Shown here piece after piece: positions 56,901-64,000 of a stretch of 64,000 nucleotides of DNA. The position numbers were made by a program, and so were the translations under genes. The notes under the pieces were generated by a model. The model worked only from the letters and a program-made list of their open reading frames with translations. It had not been told where the DNA came from and made no database searches. Source of the DNA: JAEUIE01 sp046350055 (lineage in GTDB: Bacteria; Planctomycetota; Planctomycetia; Gemmatales; HRBIN36); assembly GCA_046350055.1 (NCBI GenBank), contig JAXMBC010000001.1, positions 1,922,001 through 1,986,000 of the forward strand. The letters are read 5' to 3'. Every line of letters begins with the position of its first letter. Position 1 is the stretch's first letter.

Positions 56901-57221
56901 GCCATTGTGAACCCAGCTACCAGTCTCGCCATGAGCGAATCCATAGGGATCAGAACCCCAGGGAAATTGTCCCTGCGAGATCAGTCTTCCCGTTTGAAGG
57001 CTCAGAAAGATGTCAGGGTCACTGATCGGAAACAGGGACAACACCATCGCCAGTACAATTGCCAGCCATAACAGAAGCCGATGATGCGAATCGGCATAGC
57101 TTGCCAGCAACTCCGGATTCAAGGGTGGGGCCATGTCACGCTCGTCCACGACCGGCATTGAGTCGGACTGTTTCACAGACTTGGTGGCAGGCTTCGCTTG
57201 CGAAGTGTATGGGGCAGCCAT
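53919..57221 (-). CDS. Large membrane protein with C-terminal TPR region
   Basis: The 1100-residue protein has a cytoplasmic Pro/Ser N-terminus, then about 10-12 transmembrane helices (50-460) with 'GWLGDLVIYCLYEAGGG' and 'FFGVLTLSHRLYFRTELFSY'. This layout resembles GT-C glycosyltransferases or the O-antigen-polymerase group. A soluble region containing 'GYDVWFRPGSRHLFDRRSE' and helical TPR-like repeats (about 750-1100) follows. No catalytic motif could be fixed. Its stop is 8 nt from the converging exporter gene. Many planctomycetes encode similar proteins of unknown role. Confidence 0.7.
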   Translation of the reverse strand: MAAPYTSQAKPATKSVKQSDSMPVVDERDMAPPLNPELLASYADSHHRLLLWLAIVLAMVLSLFPISDPDIFLSLQTGRLISQGQFPWGSDPYGFAHGETGSWVHNGWLGDLVIYCLYEAGGGPLLVVIRAMLVGILFWLITHMGRERTPRFLMVLTVFFGVLTLSHRLYFRTELFSYVLLAMMLAVLVQPGSGRWFAPLHRLTAGRWYWALPVIFLFWANLDGWFFLGLFTLILWTVGIMLKPDSVSESERKALLFTTLLSVGACLATPFHVKSFLEIPARLWPATANELQARFQEQKQVNPKQRLTEQLRLYVPPFGSDFFQLQRSEIISNFTSQAPLLGLFYPSGLSLSEWAFYPLLILVLISLAFGKSQPSALTVVMLFVFVVLACWQSRFCGFLAVGGVALATLLYQSKPLPLPSLSRGSILGHQLVCLVLGLVIQVCCLVHLIPTPDATPSSLGHVHPRGSFGLAFRTDPALRDAFVTMNHWNASTGLSGKAFHFDWTETPGYDVWFRPGSRHLFDRRSEVHDTTTAKDFLIAYDALIASVLENVSTEADVKRMFERQARWQEVFTKYDISHLLVKKRGVGDRELVRRLLVERDRENNPVWRPLQLHNGQLYALAWIKSPHWKKLQAMEMSAERTVFMRDRYVGEGGLSQIENPNLTRYILGDPSRRPPSLDEAAWHLFNINNNPTELAAGGLSRTEVMAVPFNLLLKMASPLNSLPFFPRILSNRQGSAASIYLSLDAVRRAVREMSPDTPPLFRAEVWLQYLQTVTTLSEYEQSLSPLASRFREPQRLFVLRQAALATAEALHPSTFLVNMELAKTYQANGAVDAAYAHTLLARTYLERQPGEDVARVMKNLDATCKQMFGFAPTELQNAVKQQTENWQQVVTQSGWQVAEGVDPAREAVNRARAALQNGLPQKALDELLQSGVKSLESAEMAMTIYGTLGQFDLVVEEFLNRVPELRQRMGVLSYHYNASLGEWCLGRPEKAAIHRLESMRVMNSNNVQAALDASLRTLLGTSTQPVGNVLPGTMSAQQSASESFGLADQLVSAGLFYLEAGKPAKAAELFVRSLKEMEPENQWRLLIERYYLQITGEVLR

Positions 57222-57428
57222 GAACGTCCTGTACTACAGAAGAATGATGCATTCAGCCTAGAGTGCAGGGCAAGACAGGTCAATAAGGACATCATGAGCA
57301 GCCAGGATGGATTACATACAAAGTGCTACAATACCCATCTGTGACGGGATTCCTGTCTTCGGGCAGCTCATTTGTGGATAACCCCTCTGCCTGCAGCTTG
57401 ACGTAATACTCACCCTGGGAGAAGCATC

Positions 57429-58397
57429 ATGTGGAAGAAACTCTGGTTGCCAATAGTCTGCCTTTGCTGCTGTACCAGCCTGGCCCTTTCACTGCAGGAT
57501 GGCATTGCAGCACCGGCGCAGGCCAAAGCAACTCCAGCCCTCACTGAAGAAGAAGCCGCAGTCCAGGAGATCCTGAAGGTCTATACCGACACCTTCAACA
57601 AGCATGATGCCGCTGCCCTGGCCGAATACTGGGCACCCAGGGCTGTCTCTGTCAACTCTGATACAGGTTCGAGACTGGTTGGTCGTGATGCTATTAAAGC
57701 TGGCTTTGAAACAATGTTCAAAAGCCTGCCCGATTGCCGCCTCACCGCCAAAGTGACCCACTTCCGTTTCCTGAAGCCCGATCTGCTCACACTCGAAGGT
57801 ACCAGTACTCTGACCAGTTCCAAGGATGAACCCAGCGATAATACCTTCACGGCTCTGCTCGTAAAAGTGGGCGAGAACAAGTGGAACATCGAACATGCAA
57901 CGGAAGCACCCATTCCTACCCCGGCCACACCTTACGATGGCCTCAAGGATCTCGAATGGCTTGTTGGAACCTGGAACGATGAAACTCCCGGCGTCGCTGT
58001 CGAAGCAAGTGTCCAATGGAACGAAAAGAAGACTTTCCTGCTTCGCAAGTTTTCCATTCAGTTTGAGAATGAACCAGAAGCTGAGACAGGCACACAGGTG
58101 ATTGGCTTCGACAGCAGGACGAAGACCATTCGCTCCTGGACGTTTTCCAGTGATGGCTCTTTTGGAGAAGGTGTTTGGAGTAACAGTGACGATGGCTGGC
58201 GCGTGAAATTCAGCCACACTACCACTGATGGGGAACTCGTCACTGGTACGCAGGTAATTACGAAAGTAGACGACAATACAGCTATGGTGCAAATCGTCGG
58301 ACAGGAAGTGGACGGCGACATCACCCCTTCCGCCAACCCGGTGAAGATGGTGAAGAAGTCTGCTGCTGCTTCAACTACTCATGAACCCAAGAAATAG
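57429..58397 (+). CDS. Exported NTF2/SnoaL-like protein with lipocalin-like C-terminal domain
   Basis: The 322-residue protein has a signal peptide (through 'LALSLQDGIA') and a SnoaL/SgcJ-type NTF2-like domain at about 40-160 ('VQEILKVYTDTFNKHDAAAL', 'GRDAIKAGFETMF'). A second beta-rich domain lies at about 165-310 ('LKDLEWLVGTWND', 'GTQVIGFDSRTKTIRSWTF'), similar to DUF1579-type lipocalin folds. Function is unknown; it is likely periplasmic. The next gene starts 27 nt downstream with AAGGAG, indicating an operon. Confidence 0.75.
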   Translation: MWKKLWLPIVCLCCCTSLALSLQDGIAAPAQAKATPALTEEEAAVQEILKVYTDTFNKHDAAALAEYWAPRAVSVNSDTGSRLVGRDAIKAGFETMFKSLPDCRLTAKVTHFRFLKPDLLTLEGTSTLTSSKDEPSDNTFTALLVKVGENKWNIEHATEAPIPTPATPYDGLKDLEWLVGTWNDETPGVAVEASVQWNEKKTFLLRKFSIQFENEPEAETGTQVIGFDSRTKTIRSWTFSSDGSFGEGVWSNSDDGWRVKFSHTTTDGELVTGTQVITKVDDNTAMVQIVGQEVDGDITPSANPVKMVKKSAAASTTHEPKK

Positions 58398-58424
58398 TCA
58401 TCCATTTCAACAAGGAGTACATCC

Positions 58425-60131
58425 ATGAAGAAGTTCATCGTTTTGATGCTTGCGTGCCTGTTGACCTCACCATCGTCGGCCCAACGAGGCAGAACGGGTG
58501 GAGGTGGTGGCTTCCATGCCGGGGGCATGGCACGACCTGCCGCTGGCGGTGGGATGCAGCGTCCTGCACCGCAGGTGCAGCGCCCTCAGCCACAGATGCA
58601 ACGGCCACAGGTACAGCGGCCCCAGGTATCCATCCCGCAACAGCGGCCCCAGCCACAACGGCCCATGCCAGGTGGCGGCATGACTCGCCCCACCACGCCG
58701 ACAATGCCCACCAGGCCCACTCAGCCTCCGGTTACCCGGCCGGGTGGTGGCATCACACCAGGTGGCGGTGCTGTCACACGACCGACCATACCAAACCGAC
58801 CGACCAATCCCACGAACCCGCCGGTCTTCCGTCCCACGCAACCTACTCTTCCCAGCCGACCGCCAGTATCAACACTTCCTGGTACTACACGACCCAGCCC
58901 CTGGCCCAGCAATCCCAACCGGCCGCCAGTAACACGGCCCGGTGATGGCAGTATCAATAAACCCACAACGCCCATCCAGCCACTTCCGGGCAGACCTGGC
59001 GGAGGCATGGACGTGGGGACTGGAAAACCTTCGGGCCCTTTCCGGCCGACCAATCCCAACTTGCCTGATCGTCCTGTGACCCGACCTAATCTGCCGGATC
59101 GTCCTGTGACGCGACCTAACTTGCCGGATCGCCCCACGACGCTTCCTGGGACAACACGGCCTACGCTGCCTGTTAACCGACCCGACAACCGCCCGATTGT
59201 CCGGCCGCCAACCAACCGGCCCATCATCAACGATAACATCAACATCGTTAATCGGCCCAATACGATCATCAACACGCGGCCGAGTTGGAGCAATATTAAC
59301 AACGTCACCATCAACAACATTAACAACCACTGGAACCAGACCATCGTCAACCGTCCGACGATGCACAATTACTGGAACAACCATCCCAACCGCATGGCCT
59401 ATTGGGGCAACTGGGGCGGTGGCGTCCGCAACAACTGGCGGTACGGTCATATGCACCGCAACTGGTTCGGACCCACCTGGTGGAACCGCTATTGCCCACC
59501 GTTTGGTGGCTGGCATTACCACTACTGGCTGCCCTACTACAGCTATAACTACTGGTGGCGTGTGCCGACCTGGGTCGGCCTCAATGCGTGGTTCTCGTGG
59601 AACCTCGCTGCCAACGCTGCCTGGCAACAGCCTATTTACTACGACTATGGTCTGGGCGGCAACGTCTACTCAGTGAACAACACGGTTTACATTGGCGGTC
59701 AGGAAGTCTCGTCAGTCTCTGACTTCGCCAAGAGTGCGGCTGTGCTGGCCACGGTCGATCCGCCCAAGACCGAAGAGGAAGCCGCCGCTGTCGAATGGAT
59801 GCCACTCGGCACGTTCGCCATGTCCACCGGTGAGAAAGACACCCAGCCTACTCGCGTGGTGCAACTCGCCATCACCAAAGACGGCATCCTCTCCGGTACG
59901 CTCTACAACTACGAGACTGAGCAATCGGTCGCTATTCAGGGGCGTGTCGACAAGGAAACCCAGCGAGTAGCCTTCCGCCTGGGCGAGCGCGATAACCTCA
60001 TCGCTGAGACAGGTATATACAACCTGACTCAGAACGAGGTGCCGGTCCTCGTGCACTTCGGCACGGAGAAGACGGAACGGTTCCTCTTCGTCCGGCTGAG
60101 CAATGAGGACGAGAAGTCGGGAAACCAATAG
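58425..60131 (+). CDS. Pro/Arg-rich exported surface protein (planctomycete 'mu-protocadherin-like')
   Basis: The 568-residue protein has a signal peptide (MKKFIVLMLACLLTSPSSAQ) and a long Pro/Arg/Thr/Gly-rich stretch to about residue 270, with 'NLPDRPVTRP' repeated in tandem. An Asn-rich segment follows, then a Trp/Tyr/His-rich part (about 310-390, e.g. 'GGWHYHYWLPYYSYNYWW') and a globular C-terminal domain with beta strands (about 450-565). Planctomycete proteins with this layout are often annotated as mu-protocadherin-like surface proteins; the true function is unknown. AAGGAG lies 8 nt before the ATG. Confidence 0.7.
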   Translation: MKKFIVLMLACLLTSPSSAQRGRTGGGGGFHAGGMARPAAGGGMQRPAPQVQRPQPQMQRPQVQRPQVSIPQQRPQPQRPMPGGGMTRPTTPTMPTRPTQPPVTRPGGGITPGGGAVTRPTIPNRPTNPTNPPVFRPTQPTLPSRPPVSTLPGTTRPSPWPSNPNRPPVTRPGDGSINKPTTPIQPLPGRPGGGMDVGTGKPSGPFRPTNPNLPDRPVTRPNLPDRPVTRPNLPDRPTTLPGTTRPTLPVNRPDNRPIVRPPTNRPIINDNINIVNRPNTIINTRPSWSNINNVTINNINNHWNQTIVNRPTMHNYWNNHPNRMAYWGNWGGGVRNNWRYGHMHRNWFGPTWWNRYCPPFGGWHYHYWLPYYSYNYWWRVPTWVGLNAWFSWNLAANAAWQQPIYYDYGLGGNVYSVNNTVYIGGQEVSSVSDFAKSAAVLATVDPPKTEEEAAAVEWMPLGTFAMSTGEKDTQPTRVVQLAITKDGILSGTLYNYETEQSVAIQGRVDKETQRVAFRLGERDNLIAETGIYNLTQNEVPVLVHFGTEKTERFLFVRLSNEDEKSGNQ

Positions 60132-60149
60132 ACAAACTTGAACCAACCG

Positions 60150-60179
60150 ACCCCCGGCCCGCTTGACTGGGGGTTTTTT
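60150..60179 (+). terminator. Rho-independent terminator of the Pro-rich protein gene
   Basis: ACCCCC at 60150-60155 can pair with GGGGGT at 60169-60174 around a 13-nt loop, and is followed directly by six Ts. It lies 19 nt past the stop codon. Confidence 0.75.
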
Positions 60180-60232
60180 ATTAATGGTTGCGAATTATCT
60201 TCACATCACCACTCTCGTGCTGGATGACGACA

Positions 60233-60367
60233 TCATAACCACCAAATGCCAACCACCACCGCCACGCTCAGCAGCAGACAGCCGAGCAACACCCATGCCG
60301 CTAGCCTCACCTCCCGTTCCTCGTGCAGGAAGGCCCAGCACAGCAGCCTGAAGAATACCCAGTCCAT
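60233..60367 (-). CDS. Possible 44-residue membrane protein
   Basis: An ATG at 60367 opens a short frame (an in-frame stop lies two codons upstream). It encodes MDWVFFRLLCWAFLHEER and then a strongly hydrophobic 'AAWVLLGCLLLSVAVVVGI' helix ending WWL. The amphipathic start plus single helix looks like a real small membrane protein rather than random sequence. The ribosome site is weak and no homologue is known to me. Confidence 0.35.
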   Translation of the reverse strand: MDWVFFRLLCWAFLHEEREVRLAAWVLLGCLLLSVAVVVGIWWL

Positions 60368-60446
60368 CGCTTATCCCGCTACTATCCACAACTTCGCATT
60401 CGCTTTCACGATGGTGTGCATTATTATGGAATGGTAAGGAGAAGCC

Positions 60447-60707
60447 ATGAGTATTTTGCTGAACCTGCCGAAGCGACTCGAAAAACAGTTGCATCAGGAA
60501 GCTGCCTCGCATGAGCAGCCGCTAGAAGAATATTTACTTGACCTGATTCAGCAGGCGAGACAGCCACGGTCAAATTCCTTCCAAACTACAGCCGATGTAC
60601 TGGCCTATTGGAAAGCAGAGGGAGTGATCGGTGTCAGGCCCGCCAGGACGAATAGCCAGAAGCTTGCTCGAGAATTGCGAGGAACGGTTGAGAAAAGAAA
60701 GCGATAA
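60447..60707 (+). CDS. Antitoxin partner of VapC-like toxin
   Basis: The 86-residue protein starts 'ILLNLPKRLEKQLHQEAAS', suggesting a ribbon-helix-helix or similar small DNA-binding domain, and has a basic flexible tail ending in RKR. It is followed after 5 nt by a PIN-domain toxin gene. Strong AAGGAG precedes the ATG. Identification rests on size, basic tail and the neighbour. Confidence 0.7.
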   Translation: MSILLNLPKRLEKQLHQEAASHEQPLEEYLLDLIQQARQPRSNSFQTTADVLAYWKAEGVIGVRPARTNSQKLARELRGTVEKRKR

Positions 60708-60712
60708 CACCA

Positions 60713-61096
60713 ATGCTCATGCTGGATACCGATGTGCTGATTGATTTCCAGCGTGAGTATCCCCCTGCTATTCAGTGGCTGCTTTCGCTGACAGAAATAC
60801 CCCTAGTATCCGGGTTTGTAGTAATGGAATTGATCCAGGACGCTTGGAATCGCAAAGAGTTGGAGCAATCGCTGAAACTGACAGCTCCCTTGAATATCGT
60901 TTGGCCCACAGAGGAAGACTGCTTCGACGCACTACGTTTGTTTTCGCAGTATCATCTTTCGCATCGCCTTGGGATGATCGACGCCTTCATAGCCTCGATG
61001 GCTCTCAATCGTGACTTGACTCTCTGCACCTTCATCGTCAAACACTATCGTGCTATTGCAGCCCTACAATGGGATAAACCGTACACCAAGAAATAA
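60713..61096 (+). CDS. VapC-like PIN-domain toxin
   Basis: The 127-residue protein has the PIN nuclease acidic residues: Asp5/Asp7 in 'MLMLDTDVLIDF', Glu39 in 'FVVMELIQ' and Asp90 in 'LGMIDAFIA', plus the C-terminal 'FIVKHYRAI' motif. Such toxins cleave tRNA or rRNA. The stop codon overlaps the ATG of the next gene (TAATG), which is unusual because the neighbour is a metabolic or repair-type enzyme. Confidence 0.85.
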   Translation: MLMLDTDVLIDFQREYPPAIQWLLSLTEIPLVSGFVVMELIQDAWNRKELEQSLKLTAPLNIVWPTEEDCFDALRLFSQYHLSHRLGMIDAFIASMALNRDLTLCTFIVKHYRAIAALQWDKPYTKK

Positions 61097-63165
61097 TGAC
61101 CACCCCCAAGAAACTCCCCCTGGCCCTCTGGCACGAGCGCTACGCCTCGCCTCACCTGCCCATGTCGCGCGCGGAAATGTCCGCGCGGGGCTGGGATGCT
61201 GTCGATATCGTCTTCGTCACCGGCGATGCCTATATCGATCATCCCTCGTTCGCTATGGCCATCCTCGGTCGCACGCTGGAAGCAGCCGGGTTTCGGGTTG
61301 CGATCCTGAGCCAGCCCAATTGGCGGTCGGTCGATCCGTGGCGCGAGTTCGGGCAGCCTCGGTTGTTCTTCGCCGTCTCGGCGGGGAACATGGATTCGAT
61401 GATCAACCACTACACCGCCAACAAGAAGGTGCGGAACGACGATGCCTACTCGCCCGGCGGCCGCATTGGTCTTCGCCCCGACCGGGCGACGCTGCCCTAC
61501 TCGCAGCGCTGTCGCGAAGCCTACCCCGGCGTACCGGTCATTGCCGGCGGCGTGGAAGCCTCGCTGCGACGGCTTGCCCATTACGATTACTGGAGCGATA
61601 CGGTCAAGCGGGCCATCATGCTCGATGCCAAGTGCGACATGGTGGCCTACGGCATGGGCGAGAAGACGATTGTCGAACTCGCCCGCCGCCTGCAATCCGG
61701 CGAGACGCTACCACAACTCCGCGGCATACGCGGCATGGCCTTCGCCCTCGGTGCCAAGGAACGGTTGGAAGACCTGCCGCCGCTCGATGAACCCACGCCA
61801 GCGGATGGAGCGAGTGCCGCAGGCCGTCCCGCCCCGGAGCGACCTAGCCCGGTCACCAACCGCGATGTGCTGGTGCTGCCCAGCTACGAGGAGGTGAAAG
61901 CCGACAAGTCTACCTTTGCCGAAGCGACCCGGCTCATCCATCTCAACAACAGTCCGTTCAACGCCCGCACCCTGGTGCAGTACCACGACAAGCAAGCCGT
62001 CGTCATCAACCCGCCCGCCTTCCCGCTCAGCCAGCAGGCGATGGATGAACTCTACGACTATCCCTACACCCGCCGCCCGCATCCTTCCTATAAGGAACCC
62101 ATCCCTGCCCAGGAGATGATCAAGGATTCGGTCACCATCATGCGTGGCTGCTTCGGTGGCTGCACGTTCTGTTCGATCACTGCCCACCAGGGCCGGGTGG
62201 TGCAGTCACGTTCCAAAGAGAGCGTGCTGAAGGAACTCAACAAGCTTGCCGCCGACCCCGAGTTCAAAGGCACCGTCAGCGACATCGGCGGGCCGACCGC
62301 CAACATGTACCAGATGCGCTGCACCCGGCCCGAGATCGAAGCCAAGTGCAAACGCCTGTCGTGCGTCCATCCCACCATCTGCAAACTGCTCGGCACCGAT
62401 CACGGCCCGCTCGTCGAGCTGATGAAAGAGAGCCGAACCATCCCCGGCATCAAGAAGGTGCTGGTCGCCAGCGGCGTACGGATGGACCTGGCCCAGCTCA
62501 GCAAAAGTTACATGCGCGAACTGACCGGGCACCACGTCGGCGGCTTACTCAAAGTCGCCCCGGAACATGTGGACCCCGACGTGCTGGCCACGCAGAAGAA
62601 GCCCGACATCGGCAACTTTGACAAGTTCGCAGAAAGCTTCAAGAACGCCTCGGTGAAGGGAGGCAAGCCGAAGCAGTACCTGGTGCCGTACTTCATCTCG
62701 GCCCACCCCGGTTCCGACCTCAAGGCGATGATCACCCTCGCCCTCTACCTGAAACAGAACGGCTACAAACCCGATCAAGTGCAAGACTTCATCCCCGCCC
62801 CGTTCGACATCGCCACGTGCATGTACTACACGGGGATGGATCCGTTCACGAAACAACCCGTGAAGGTGGCCAAGGACATGAAGAACCGCAAGATGCAACG
62901 GGCGCTGATGCAGTTCTTCAAACCGGAGAATTACTTCGAGGTACGAGCAGCTTTGATTGAGGCGGGGCGCAGTGATTTGATTGGCGGCTGCGAGGGGCTG
63001 ATTCCCGCGCAACCTCCGAAGGAGGCGCTGGACCAGCGGCGGCGACAAGCCAACGAGCGGGTGAGTGGAGAGTACTACCACCAGGTGAAACCAGGGGAGA
63101 AGCGGGGTTACCGCCCCGGGCGGAGTAGCCAGGTACGGCAGGTGAAGCCGGGGCGTGGGAAGTAA
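61096..63165 (+). CDS. YgiQ-family radical SAM protein
   Basis: The 689-residue product matches YgiQ. The N-terminal part has 'LPMSRAEMSARGWDAVDIVF' and 'VTGDAYIDHPSFAMAILGR', and a central radical-SAM domain carries the CxxxCxxC cluster motif in 'MRGCFGGCTFCSITAHQGR'. The C-terminal part reads 'CMYYTGMDPFTKQPVKVAKD', with a basic tail (about 60 residues) rich in Arg and Gly. The substrate is unknown for the family. It is more GC-rich than its neighbours and starts within the VapC stop codon. Confidence 0.9.
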   Translation: MTTPKKLPLALWHERYASPHLPMSRAEMSARGWDAVDIVFVTGDAYIDHPSFAMAILGRTLEAAGFRVAILSQPNWRSVDPWREFGQPRLFFAVSAGNMDSMINHYTANKKVRNDDAYSPGGRIGLRPDRATLPYSQRCREAYPGVPVIAGGVEASLRRLAHYDYWSDTVKRAIMLDAKCDMVAYGMGEKTIVELARRLQSGETLPQLRGIRGMAFALGAKERLEDLPPLDEPTPADGASAAGRPAPERPSPVTNRDVLVLPSYEEVKADKSTFAEATRLIHLNNSPFNARTLVQYHDKQAVVINPPAFPLSQQAMDELYDYPYTRRPHPSYKEPIPAQEMIKDSVTIMRGCFGGCTFCSITAHQGRVVQSRSKESVLKELNKLAADPEFKGTVSDIGGPTANMYQMRCTRPEIEAKCKRLSCVHPTICKLLGTDHGPLVELMKESRTIPGIKKVLVASGVRMDLAQLSKSYMRELTGHHVGGLLKVAPEHVDPDVLATQKKPDIGNFDKFAESFKNASVKGGKPKQYLVPYFISAHPGSDLKAMITLALYLKQNGYKPDQVQDFIPAPFDIATCMYYTGMDPFTKQPVKVAKDMKNRKMQRALMQFFKPENYFEVRAALIEAGRSDLIGGCEGLIPAQPPKEALDQRRRQANERVSGEYYHQVKPGEKRGYRPGRSSQVRQVKPGRGK

Positions 63166-63747
63166 ATGGAAAATGCTGTAACGATCGAAGCTCCCTCATT
63201 ACTGGATGCATTGCAGCCAGTATTGCCCATGCTGGATTCCTGTTATTGGTGGATTGGAGGAGAAGGATTTCAGACTGTCCCGAGTATTCTCGAGAGATAT
63301 GAGAGACTTGATGGTTCGAAGATGAGCCTCGCGGCACCTTTGAAGGAACAATTAGATGAATTGAAAATACATCTCAAGCGTCACGGACACTCTCTGAAAC
63401 CTGAAGACATTCGACTGTACCATTGGATTGACTTATATGTGAAAGATACGGTTTATGGCCGAGTTGGTTTCCCCGGTTTCTTCAGTAGGTTGGGCGATTG
63501 TGTCGACCATATGTGGTCGACGTTTTACGTAATCAAAGCCGAAACACTTCCGGAAGAAACACTGCATTGGATACATATGCGAAACGGCATTTGGGATCAG
63601 CAAGAGCCATTGCCTGACAACGTGGTCATGATCGTTTCCTTCATAGATTGTTGCATGCAACAATTCACATTCAAAGATGCTTCTATGCGCAAAGCTGTGA
63701 CTACGCACGCAATCCAGAATAGATGGCGACTGTGGGAGAATGAATAA
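63166..63747 (+). CDS. Hypothetical protein, 193 residues
   Basis: The start ATG follows the YgiQ stop directly (TAAATG), so it could be coupled. The 193-residue protein is soluble, acidic and contains several Trp and Tyr residues ('DSCYWWIGGEGF', 'LYHWIDLYVKDTVYGRVGF', 'LHWIHMRNGIW'). I do not recognise a family. It is less GC-rich than ygiQ, so it may have a different origin. Confidence 0.6.
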   Translation: MENAVTIEAPSLLDALQPVLPMLDSCYWWIGGEGFQTVPSILERYERLDGSKMSLAAPLKEQLDELKIHLKRHGHSLKPEDIRLYHWIDLYVKDTVYGRVGFPGFFSRLGDCVDHMWSTFYVIKAETLPEETLHWIHMRNGIWDQQEPLPDNVVMIVSFIDCCMQQFTFKDASMRKAVTTHAIQNRWRLWENE

Positions 63748-63809
63748 TCGCACGGGTGCCATAGCTTGGTCTTATTTGACCTGTCTATGCCGAAACCTCA
63801 AAGCACCTC

Positions 63810-63843
63810 GCCATCGTTAGTCGGAGTACCGACAAACGATGGC
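63810..63843. repeat. Intergenic hairpin after the hypothetical gene
   Basis: GCCATCGTTAGTCGG (63810-63824) and CCGACAAACGATGGC (63829-63843) form a 15-bp stem with one mismatch and a loop of four bases. No T-run follows on either strand, so a simple terminator role is not clear. Confidence 0.6.
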
Positions 63844-63868
63844 ACCCAGGCAAACGCCCCACGACCTA

Positions 63869-63900
63869 TTTAGCCCCCGGCTCTTTAAGCCGGGGGCGGG
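63869..63900 (+). repeat. CCCCCGGCT hairpin repeat, copy near the right edge
   Basis: This copy contains GCCCCCGGCTCTTTAAGCC with its closing arm and differs from the elements at 37019 and 37118 by only a few bases. It shows that the chaperonin-region hairpin is a dispersed element in the genome rather than a local feature of groES. Confidence 0.85.
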
Positions 63901-64000
63901 GCCACGCGGAATGGCAACGCACCATTGCAACACCGAAAAACCCAACGTCTCGCCAGCAACATCACACCGCGCACGAATCCGCTGAATGACTTCGCGCCAC

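Larger units (their letters stand above)
60132..60446. other. 315-nt gap: terminator plus possible small antisense gene
   Basis: The left part contains the terminator of the Pro-rich gene. The middle holds a short minus-strand frame that could encode a membrane peptide. The right end carries AAGGAG (60434-60440 region) before vapB. I saw no repeat here. Confidence 0.6.

Noticed and set aside
63817..64000. A minus-strand frame open to the right edge
   Set aside because: It passes through the CCCCCGGCT hairpin and ends inside another palindrome; no family could be recognised, so I do not call it a gene.

Overview
The window reads as chromosomal DNA from a planctomycete, most likely of the Gemmata lineage. 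The reasons are family content and style rather than any marker gene: a PVC-type cytochrome c/HEAT-repeat protein, a cysteine-rich YTV-type wall protein, FG-GAP/ASPIC-UnbV proteins, a fused MFS/spermidine-synthase protein, a 1012-residue WD40 protein, a Pro-rich cell-surface protein, two GroEL paralogues and a decayed Uma2 gene. I saw no rRNA, tRNA, CRISPR array or prophage.

Layout. 1-16.1 kb (minus strand) is a nearly complete type II secretion cluster transcribed in the order gspE-F-G-H-I-J-K-L-M-D, followed by a truncated lipoprotein gene. Most internal junctions overlap or nearly touch; the secretin GspD is unusually large (about 1924 residues). 16.2-18 kb holds a ParE/antitoxin pair and the YTV-type protein. 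18.2-26.8 kb carries the WD40 protein, an NAD-dependent epimerase, the Tex RNA-binding protein and a DRG-like TGS GTPase. 26.8-32.8 kb holds two FG-GAP proteins. 32.8-35.4 kb is an accessory island: a short SUKH protein, a Y1 (IS200/RAYT-like) transposase and an ankyrin protein, set among copies of a three-hairpin palindromic repeat. 35.4-39.3 kb is groEL2-groES-groEL1 (minus strand) with palindromic repeats in each intergenic gap. 39.4-46.4 kb has an Uma2 remnant, a TlpA-like redoxin, a spermidine-synthase fusion, ligA and a glycosyltransferase. 46.4-53.9 kb has the PVC cytochrome, a PQQ-propeller protein, an outer-membrane barrel, and a cysteine dioxygenase/sulfate-exporter pair. 53.9-60.1 kb has a large membrane/TPR protein, an NTF2-like protein and the Pro-rich surface protein. 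60.4-63.7 kb is VapBC, YgiQ and an unknown gene in a tight cluster.

The most notable observation is that two genes which look broken by a stop codon are better read as selenoprotein genes. In the FG-GAP/ASPIC/thioredoxin/TPR gene (26850-30335, minus) and in the TlpA-like redoxin (39901-40509, plus) an in-frame UGA interrupts an otherwise continuous protein. Each UGA is followed at bacterial SECIS distance by a perfect 6-7 bp hairpin with GGUC in the apical loop. In the redoxin the UGA sits at the first position of the thioredoxin CxxC motif (U-P-P-C). Standard gene calling would split both genes. Selenocysteine machinery (selA, selB, selC, selD) is not in this window and must be sought elsewhere in the genome.

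A second theme is mobile or regulatory palindromes: the three-hairpin repeats around the Y1 transposase, the CCCCCGGCT/AGCCGGGGG hairpins around the chaperonin genes and at the right edge, the CCTAAGT palindromes, and a perfect 12-bp hairpin that encloses the ribosome-binding region of the PVC cytochrome gene.
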